64,000 nucleotides of DNA from Hygrocybe punicea (taxonomy: Eukaryota > Basidiomycota > Agaricomycetes > Agaricales > Hygrophoraceae), in the NCBI GenBank assembly GCA_963556145.1, contig OY744461.1, forward strand, positions 248,001-312,000, written 5' to 3'. Positions 56,556-64,000 of the stretch are shown piece after piece (position 1 is the stretch's first letter; each line of letters begins with the position of its first letter). The notes beneath the pieces were generated by a model that searched no databases, was not told the origin of the DNA, and saw only the letters and a program-made list of their open reading frames with translations. Made by a program: the position numbers and the translations under genes.

Positions 56556-57010
56556 TCAATTGGTCACCGAATTGAATAAATGTTCGACGTACACAGATAG
56601 TGTAAGTCGTTCCTCAGGCCCAAGAGTAACACATGTCCCCATGTCAAGGGACTGAATTCGGTCAGTCCATGATACACAGTAACGCCAGGGCCGAGATGAC
56701 AGCAAGATACAGGGATTGACCATGCTCCAGCAGTATACGGCCGGATGAAAATGGTCTATCTGGTTTGCAAAGTTTATCTTCCTCAAGGGGGTTGGTCGAT
56801 ACCTTTCTTTCCCTGGCGATCAACGAGTTAGAGAGTAAAACCGTGAATGGCGATCTGTGGAAAGGATCCCAGGTAACGTATGTCACGGTGTGCCTGTGGT
56901 TATCTGCAAGCCACACAAACGCTGTAAAACATGGTCACCAGTCATATAGACACACGAGCGTTGCATATTTCCATCGGATACCGATAGTCTTGCTCGTTTC
57001 GCTCTCTCGG
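56556..57010 (-). pseudogene. Decayed second copy of the UbiA-like gene
   Basis: Reads EEDKLCKPDRPFSSGRILLE and GQSLYLAVISALAL, clearly paralogous to EEDKLCKPDRPFPSGRMSLE and GQYLYLAIVSLAIS of the gene at 54398-55573. The upstream piece (about 57000-56900) parallels the WWSFIMAFIWLE region but is broken by a stop. The helices after the Asp-rich motif are missing. A tandem duplication followed by decay is the simplest explanation. Confidence 0.65.
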
Positions 57011-57013
57011 TCA

Positions 57014-57700
57014 TCGTGGGAACGGCCAAAACCGTGATGAGGGAAATATTAATACCTTCATCCTCGTACGAACTCGGCACGGTCCAGTGTCGGTGCCTCC
57101 GTGCATCGTACACTCAGTCCTTGCAATGTACTCCAACACACAACCTAACGTCTATAGCAAGGTGTGCTCCAGTCTGACTCAAGGGATCAGCGAAGGTTGT
57201 GACCGTTTTAGTTGTACTTGAAACCCGCACACTCCTGATAGATCAGAGTGCCGGCTGCAAACGAAAGCCTTCCGTGTCAAGCTTGCTCAATAGTGGCAAA
57301 ATTCTTTCCCATAGGTCGGATGGCAAACGCCATACACCATGCATATGGAGCGCAGTACTGATCCGAATATCCCCTTGAGCCAATTGCTGATAAATGCGGT
57401 TGGCCGTTGGAGCTTAGTGCGTGTCCCACGAATATACGGACAAAACGGTGCGGCGACGGACAGACCTTGGGCTTCATTACAGATTTCCTAAGATAGACTC
57501 GTTGATGCTGAGAAGCAGTCATACGGTAAGTACCAATGGCGACCCTGTTCGTGATCGTACAACAATCTGCATCCCTGACTACCGTGACACTATTATCGTA
57601 GTGTCTTATCCTATCTGCAACAATCCGGGGTCCTACTCCATCGCTCACAGATATATCAAGTATGTGCTGCGCGGACAAGTTGCGTTCCAAGCTGCGACTG
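57014..57700. other. Divergent intergenic region
   Basis: Between the minus-strand UbiA remnant and the plus-strand P450. Contains the P450 upstream region. No supported gene. Confidence 0.35.
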
Positions 57701-57702
57701 CG

Positions 57703-59857
57703 ATGACCTTTATCACTTTGCCTCCGAACTTTCAATTCGTCATAGGGGGATTCGTCCTCTTTCTCTTATTCATTCTTCTCACCCCAAAGAAGGGTTCGAA
57801 GTATCGGGGACCACCTGGCTTGCCTCTTATAGGGAACTTGCTAGACCTTCGATCTACGCGTCCGTTACTTAAACACCCGGGGAAAACTTTCTTTGAATGG
57901 AGCAAGCAGTACGGTGAGCCGAGCGTTGTCGAGCGTGACATTTCTCTATTGACTCAAAAGCTTAGCATCGGATACAATAAGTCTCAGCATTCCTGGAGCG
58001 TCGATGTTGGTACTACACTCTCGGAAGGATGTAGCAGAATTATTGGTGAAGAGGTCTGGAATTTATTCTGATAGGTATGTTGATTTTAGTTGTATTATAT
58101 AGTGTGTAACGGTAATAAGTCTGGCCTTAGACCGCGAGTGGTTATGCTCAACGAGATGTTTGTCCAGCTTTGTCAGCTTCGTGTTTCCTTGTCCACTGAC
58201 CGTTCTGCAGAGTGCAGGGGGATTGGCTTCTGCCATTTATGCCCTACAACGATTGTTTTAGAAGTACGTCATCTCACATCTAAGTCTACTCATGACATTG
58301 ACGGTGTCGTTCAGCAACACGCAAGCTCTTTCATCAAGCAGTCAATAATCACCCAGTTACTCGACCAAATGTGGTAGTTGCCGTTCGACATCTCCTTCGC
58401 CGTCTATTGGACACTTCAGAAGGCTACGACAAACAATTCCGTTTGTCCGTACAGACTAGTGAATCTACTTGACCAAAGCTTACTAGGCAACGGTTTTAGC
58501 ATGACAGGAGAATTCATTCTTTTATCTACATACGGAATAACACCCGCTGCCACTGACGATCCCTACATCAAGCGCACCAATGAGCTCGTCACGACAATTG
58601 CTGAATCTAACCAACGTGATAACTACCTGGGTTAGCATCGTCTCGGCCACACCAGCTTACGAACTCACATTGTCCACAGTTGATGTTTTCCCTATCCTCA
58701 AGTGGGTCCCAACTTGGTTCCCTGGAGCAGTATTCAAGCGGAGTGCTATGAAGTCTCGCAAGCTTTTGCAAGACGCCCGCATGCTTCCTTGGCAGTTTGT
58801 TCGGGATCAGTTGGTGCGTTCCCTCCTGGGAGGAGCACCTTACCAGCCATCCTGACCGGTATATAGGCCCAAGGGACAGCAAAGCCTTCTCTCGCTTCTC
58901 GCTTCATCGAGTCCCTGGATCCCGACACCAATCAGGATCACGAAGTGAATATGATGCGCTCTGCTCTCGGCAATGTTTATCTAGGTTTGCTTTTGTCTTT
59001 TTCTTGACCAGAATGATAGTTGACAGTGATGTTGTGTAGGCGCCTCAGATACCGTAAGATCCTACCGTTCTTCCAGCGTAGACTCTGGGCTGATGATTTT
59101 GAGAAGACAATGGCAGGCACCTGGTCCTGCATCCTGGCACTGGCACTCCATCCTGATGTCCAGCGGAAAGGGCGCGACATCATTGATGCTAGGCTGGAAG
59201 GAAGATTGCCTGACTTTTCAGACTTCGGTACCATGCCGTATGTGGATGCCATCGTGAATGAATCGCTCCGCTGGAATCCTGTTACTCCTCTTGGTGTGCC
59301 TCATTGCGCCAGACAGGACGATTATTATGAAGGCCACTTCATTAAGAAGGGTACTATGGTCTTCGGCAACATTTGGGCTCTGCTCAGAGACGAAAATGCC
59401 TATGGTAAGGACACAGATAAGTTCATCCCCGAGAGGTGGCTTACGAAGGACGGCAATTTCAATCTCGACATGGATACGGAGGCTGCTTTTGGATTTGGAC
59501 GAAGGATATGTCCGGGCAAAGGTAATGTCCTAGCTAACCAATTCCTCATTTCGAGGGGTTGCTAACCCGCCTACAGATATAGCCCGGGAGGTGATGTGGT
59601 TAACGGTGGCGTCATTGTTAGCTACCTACGACATCGGCTACCCAGTCGGAAAGGATGGCGTTCCACTCAAGACTGACAATATTGATAACCAGTACTCTCA
59701 GAGACCAGTCAGGTCAGTGGTTTTGCCCACCGTCTACCATAACAGGCTTCTATGTTAGCGATTCAGTGTGGCACCTTCCTTCAAAAATACTTTCAAGGTT
59801 CGTTCAGCTACAGCAGAGGCCTTGATCCGCGAAGGTCTGGAGGAAGTTGAGGCATAA
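57703..59857 (+). CDS. Cytochrome P450 monooxygenase (second copy)
   Basis: ATG at 57703 gives the anchor FVIGGFVLFLLFILLTP and hinge RGPPGLPLIGNL. Exons 57703-57913, 57966-58074 and 58131 on join through 52- and 56-bp introns to SDTISLSIPGASMLVLHSRK, VAELLVKRSGIYSDR and PRVVMLNEM. Later exons give DWLLPFMPYND, TDDPYIKRTNELVTTIAESN, FPILKWVPTWFPGAVFKRSA, GASDTTMAGTWSC (I-helix), NESLRWNPVTPLG (ExxR), FIPERW and FGFGRRICPGK. Introns 59522-59576 and 59708-59758 lead to the last exons, stop TAA 59855-59857. The stretch 58260-58500 has no clean frame through the B-C region; it needs an unusual splice or holds a lesion, so activity is uncertain. Related in layout to the first P450. Confidence 0.75.
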
Positions 59858-59994
59858 TGAGAATATCTGCACTTGGCCTTGTATTCACAGTTGTAACAGA
59901 GTATCGGGTGACGGCTTGGTATTTCCTTCTACCAGACATATTCTACGTATTACTATCAGACACGTATGGAGGTCCTAATAAGAGAGGTCCAAAT

Positions 59995-60310
59995 TGAGAT
60001 GCTGTACAGTGCCAAGGCTTTAATCATATCACAAGAACATGTCATAGGTAGCCTCATGTTAGCCTCATGGTAATTTCATGGAATACACATGAACTAGTCG
60101 GACATGCTGCATCCTCATGGCAGCCTCATTGTTCTTATCTTTCCTATGTAATTGCATTGGCCCAGTCATCTATCTTTCATGACAATTTCCTGACCTTTGG
60201 GTATTTAAACCCTCCTTTCTGTACTGTAAATCTCCCCCTTTCCTCATGTTTAGTCTAGTTTTTGGGTACTCAAACCCTCCACCTAGTTATAGTAGATGTC
60301 AGCATATGTA
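59995..60310. repeat. Diverged LTR remnant related to the 2250-8602 family
   Basis: Word order matches the last third of that LTR: GCCTCATG...GCCTCATGG, ACACATG, GGACATG, then TTTAGTCTAGTTTTTGGG against TTTAGTCTGGTTCTTGGG, and AACCCTCC. Substitutions are many. No second LTR or ends identified; the hAT MITE at 60327 lies right after it. Confidence 0.5.
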
Positions 60311-60326
60311 AATCAACCTTAGTGAC

Positions 60327-61085
60327 TAGTGATGGATAGGTTTGGTTCTGAACCAAGGTTCGGACCTGAACCGAACTGAACTGAACCTGAATTAGGGTTC
60401 AGGTTCAAGCTTCAGCCTGAACCGAACCTGAGGTTCAGTTCAAGGTTCAGGCAGGGGGGAAATTTTGTGAATCTGGTTTGAACTGGTTTGAACCAGAACC
60501 TAAACTTTAACAAGTGTGATATAAATTTGCCTAATTTTCAGAAGAAACATGATCACTTTTCTCTTGTTGTAGCTAACAACTTCCTGTTAAATCCTGCCAC
60601 TCTCCCTCAGGGGGTTTGAGCCCTGGATTTGTCAGGGATAAGTTGGTATAAGTTGTATAATATCTGAGGATTGTGCCAAGGTAAGCCTCAAGTATGTGTG
60701 ATGTATTATATTATCATTATTTTTAAGTACTACAGCTGCAATATTGAAGCTGATAAGGTTAATTTCTTGATCATTTTAGCTTTAAGTGATACAAATGTAC
60801 AGTAATACAGATAATTTGCTGCTAAAGGAACCTTTTTTCATGCTATATAACTACAAGGCATAAAATAAAGGCCTTTATACTGAATAAAAATGTAATCTAG
60901 CCCTATGATACACTTACAGGTTTGGTTCAGGGTTCAGATCAGGGTGAACCTGAACTGAACCTGTTTGAACCTGAACCTAAGGTTCAGTTCAAGGTTCAGC
61001 AATTGATTGAACTGAACCTTAGGTTTGGTTCAAGGTTCGGATTCTTTTGGCCTGAACCAGATTGAACCGAACCTGTCCATCACTA
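60327..61085. mobile_element. hAT-type MITE (759 bp), family TAGTGATGG
   Basis: Ends TAGTGATGGATAGGTTTGG and AACCGAACCTGTCCATCACTA pair with few mismatches. The 8-bp duplication TTAGTGAC is at 60319-60326 and 61086-61093. Both subterminal regions are packed with GAACCTGAAC/GGTTCAGTTC words. The centre is AT-rich without coding. Confidence 0.88.
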
Positions 61086-61102
61086 TTAGTGACATTCTGG
61101 CC

Positions 61103-61916
61103 TACACTGTCCAGGGGCTGGGCCGGGCCAGGGCCAGCCTGTTTTTGACTGACCCTGACCCTGACCCTCTAGGGCTGGGCCATCTCAGGCTGGCCCTGGC
61201 TCTGGCCCTGCTTGGCCCAGGGTCAATAGGGCCAGGTCAGGGCTGGGTCAGGGTCGGCCCTGGCCTGATGACTATCTCAAGAATTTGTCCATACATCTCT
61301 CCATTAACAGTATTCTAACCTACATAGTCCTCATCATTAAAATCAAAATCTTTAACATATTTCTTCACAATCTGCTTCTACAGACATACATATTGTTACA
61401 GTATAGCTAAATAGTTATGAGCCATTTTGGTAGCATTTTATGCTGTTGTGGCTAGTGCTAGATTGCACTCAGACATGAGGAGCTACAGGTGATCCCAAAG
61501 GGTATGATTTAGCTCTATTTACTCATGGGATGTGGAGTTAAAACCTTGCAGGGGTCTCAAAGATAAAAGGCTAAAAGGATCTATGACTATGGGAACTATC
61601 TATATTAGCCTCCTGCTTTGGGAAATGTCAAAGCATGCATGGTATAATTTAATGTCTACATCATTTTAAAAAAAAAAGTGAATGTAGACTAAATTACTAG
61701 GGTAAATTTATAGCCAGTGTGTCCCCTGACATCTAAGAGGGCTGGGCCAGGGCTGACCCCGGGCTGACCCTTGGGGCCAGCTGTTTACTGACTTGGCCCT
61801 GGCCCTTGAGTCTAAGGCCAGGGCCAGCAAATCTCTGGCCCAGCCCTGGCCCTTTGGGGCTGGGCCAGGGTTGACCCTAGGGCCAGAGGGTCATGGCCCT
61901 GCCCTTGGACAGTGTA
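61103..61916. mobile_element. hAT-type MITE (814 bp), family TACACTGTCC
   Basis: Ends TACACTGTCC and GGACAGTGTA, a perfect 10-bp inverted repeat. The 8-bp duplication TTCTGGCC is at 61095-61102 and 61917-61924. Subterminal arrays of GGGCCAGGGCTG/CAGCCCTGGCC words occur at both ends (61115-61265, 61735-61905). No gene inside. Its left duplication starts two bases after the right duplication of the preceding MITE. Confidence 0.88.
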
Positions 61917-62049
61917 TTCTGGCCTGGCTTTAGGGGGCTCTGGCTTTTTGAAACTTGGCTTTGGCCTGGCAATGGCTTGGCCTGGCTTAGGCCATGGCTT
62001 TGTAGTACATACACTAAACTAATCAGAAACATCTGGGTCTGAGATAGGA

Positions 62050-62609
62050 TCATTGCCATCATCCTTGATTAGAAGCTCATCCCAACCTATCACTTCCCAC
62101 CCACCTCACCTTCATCACCTTGCTCCTCCTTACCTTCTAGTTCAGCTTCCAAAATTGATGATGGAGCAGCTTTCTGAAAGAGCAGATCATGTCAAATGGC
62201 ACATTTTATGCACTGGAAAGACTCAATGATGTCACCCTTACTCCAGCTGCGTTGCTTGCCGATTGTGATCCCACCATGTGAAAAAGCTCGTTCACTTGCA
62301 CTGAGGATGCCATGATTGAAATGTAATCCCAAGCTAAAGAGGCCCATACTGGATGTCAGTGGGCATTAAACTGTAAAGTGTTAGATGTTAAATGATGTGA
62401 GTGATGCACACCCCACCACTTAACTGTGGTCCACCCATCAGGTACTTGTTCAAGATATGCTCAGAAATCTTGTAGCCATGGCTCATCAGAATCTTCTGGT
62501 GTGGGAGGGTTAGTGACAATGTCTTCATAGTCACTAAGCTCTCACTGGCAAAGGAGCTTGTTGATTTTACTTTTCTGAGGTGCTGATGAGGTTGAATTTC
62601 ATTGTCCAC
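62050..62609 (-). pseudogene. hAT transposase C-terminal remnant
   Basis: Minus-strand reading at about 62360-62300 gives PVWASLAWDYISIMASS. One frame over it continues ASERAFSHGG, ITIGKQRSWS and DIIESFQCIKCAI down to about 62190. This is the hAT dimerisation region (DYxxIxASS...ERxFSxGG...LxCxK type) with a frameshift in the middle. An upstream frame (62609-62388) gives LPHQKILMSHGYKISEHILN. No DDE core is present in the remaining space. Confidence 0.7.
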
Positions 62610-62787
62610 AAAATGTTGAGTAGCATTCCTTGAACTAAGAATCTTATTTAGTGAAATGACTCTGATAAATTATAAGCCAATGCACAAATCTTCAACACAC
62701 TTCCCAAATTCTACTTGAAGTTTGGGAGGCCAATGTTGCTTGAAGCAATCCAACTTCTGCTGAGGATCAAGAACTGGCAAGTGTTAG

Positions 62788-62896
62788 CCATCTGTTGAAC
62801 CTTGAACTGAACCTGAGGTTCAGTTCAGGCTTGAGCTTGAACCTGAACCACATTTTAGGTTCAGTTCAGTTTGGTTCAGAACTGAACTTGTCCATC
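62788..62896. repeat. Single subterminal/terminal end of a TAGTGATGG-family hAT element
   Basis: GAACCTGAAC/GGTTCAGTTC words ending GAACTTGTCCATCAATA, the same end type as 61060-61085. No matching other end or duplication was found, so it is probably the surviving end of the element that carried the transposase remnant. Confidence 0.5.
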
Positions 62897-63035
62897 AATA
62901 GCAGGCACAAGAACTCAGGCCCAGCAAAAACACATCCCCTTCCCAAGGGTTGGGCATGGCTGGGATGGCCACAACAGTCCCCTCTCTCCAGTGAGGGGGG
63001 ATGTGATCACAACAGCAGAGGAGGAAAGAGAGATT

Positions 63036-64000
63036 TGTTACGTTTCCAACTCCGCTTCCAACCCCGATGCCCATTCTGATACCTACCATGATGATTCTGC
63101 ACTGCACACCTTCCTTTTTCATTTCATTTTGTCCTTTGTCTTCTTTTCAACATCATTGTTTCTTCATTCGGACATCCTTGTATTTTCTTGTTCTTGTTCT
63201 CTTTTTGTCCCTTCTTCTAGAACAATCCAGACCAACCATGGACACATCCCCATGTGACCTCACTGCACCCGAACAGTCTCCTTGCCAACGGACATCACCG
63301 AAATTGTCTTTTCCCTTCGATATCTTGTTTACTCTATCCCACGACAAACCGATACACAATGGCTGTACTCCCGACACAGCTCATTACCGTTATTGTTATT
63401 GGCAGCATTGCCATCACCTTCCTGATTGGTTTCTACATTGTCATGATCTATCTTTGGCATAGACACCCTTCCGCCATTGATACACCTGACTTCCACCTTG
63501 ACAATATATCGACACGTAATTGACAATTGCCATTCTCGGATATTTGGTTTCCATATTCATACCCTGTGCCTACCATTATCCTCCCTGACGATCCGACGAC
63601 ATTCCTCACCTGCATGCGAACTCTGAACAATCCCCGATCACAAGACATTTCACTGTTCTCTCTAATCCGACCATCGCCAAAGCATATTCTTTTGGACTTT
63701 GACCACAGACCATACGACTTCCCAAACAGTGAACCAACCCCTATCGTATATTGTTCGCACGACATCGCTTCATTGCAGTACCCAACGACTTGTTCCCACA
63801 GCTTGTCACCTGTGCCATGACTCGAAACCTGGACCCACATTCATTTATCCATTTCCATCCATAACCTTGATACCTCCCACACTCGTTTACAACAATACCC
63901 TTTCTTGGACAAATACTGACAATCTGTTACTTTTCACCCCGATCTGACCCCCGTTTCCAACCCCGTTTCTGACTCCGCATCCCACAACGATGTCATAACC
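63036..64000. mobile_element. Diverged LTR copy of the 2250-8602 family (runs off the window)
   Basis: Starts TGTTACGTTTCCAACTCCGC at 63036 and follows the LTR with scattered substitutions and small indels to about 63920. After that the similarity is lost (ACTGACAATCTG onward). Most changes are C-T or G-A against the young LTRs, for example CCATTCCG to CCATTCTG. Whether it is a solo LTR or part of a full element cannot be seen. Confidence 0.8.

Noticed and set aside
1..64000. CRISPR array, tRNA, rRNA, riboswitch or bacterial operon
   Set aside because: No spaced direct repeats of CRISPR type, no recognisable cloverleaf or rRNA core words were noticed, and gene structure is eukaryotic with short introns. 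A covariance-model search would be needed to exclude a small RNA gene fully.

Overview
The window reads as a transposon-crowded stretch of a basidiomycete (mushroom-type, Agaricomycetes) genome. The evidence is short spliceosomal introns of about 47-60 bp, a Plavaka-type transposase, Ulp1-type protease and alpha-kinase gene remnants, Tad-like LINEs with RNase H, and P450/UbiA genes of fungal type. No tRNA, rRNA, CRISPR or bacterial operon was seen.

Layout. 1-433 is the C-terminal end of an alpha-kinase gene. 2250-8602 is a young LTR retrotransposon without recognisable pol (two apparently identical 1654-bp LTRs, TSD CTGTC); a diverged copy of its LTR ends the window (63036 on). 9123-17309 is a giant inverted repeat (arms about 4.3 and 3.8 kb, 87-bp spacer) carrying mirrored minisatellites, short telomere-like repeats and low-complexity arrays. 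17733-18259 is a solo LTR (TSD GATGT). 18644-21035 holds a broken pogo/DDE_1-type transposase. 21894-23139 is a hAT-type non-autonomous element filled with GCT repeats, and 24176-24542 is a TA-flanked MITE.

25809-41293 is the most unusual unit: about 15.5 kb, flanked by TA, with terminal inverted repeats of about 1.54 kb. It has an intron-containing DD34E Tc1/IS630-type transposase near the left end, a second and different DDE/D transposase facing inward near the right end, and between them a multi-exon gene (PB1-like, Cys/His and SAM-like regions). That gene has been hit by two LINEs, one full-length (31594-38080, TSD TTGGGGTTGG) and one 5'-truncated (29164-30975, TSD CCGGCCATG).

41377-49262 is an Ulp1-type protease pseudogene split by a Plavaka-type element (about 42.68-48.94 kb) with divergent transposase and companion genes; a 201-bp palindromic hAT MITE (TSD GTTGGCTG) sits exactly in the intergenic promoter gap. 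51308-59857 is the only stretch that looks like ordinary metabolism: a P450, a UbiA-family membrane enzyme, a decayed second UbiA copy and another P450, plausibly a small terpenoid or prenylation cluster. From 60 kb on the DNA returns to transposons: two hAT MITEs almost back to back (TSDs TTAGTGAC and TTCTGGCC), a frameshifted hAT transposase, and the LTR copy.

Nearly every in-frame nonsense codon in these mobile genes is TGA, and at one site the two LINE copies show CGA against TGA directly. This fits C-to-T decay (RIP-like or methylcytosine deamination). Coordinates of exons and element ends were read by eye; splice sites without RNA support are predictions.
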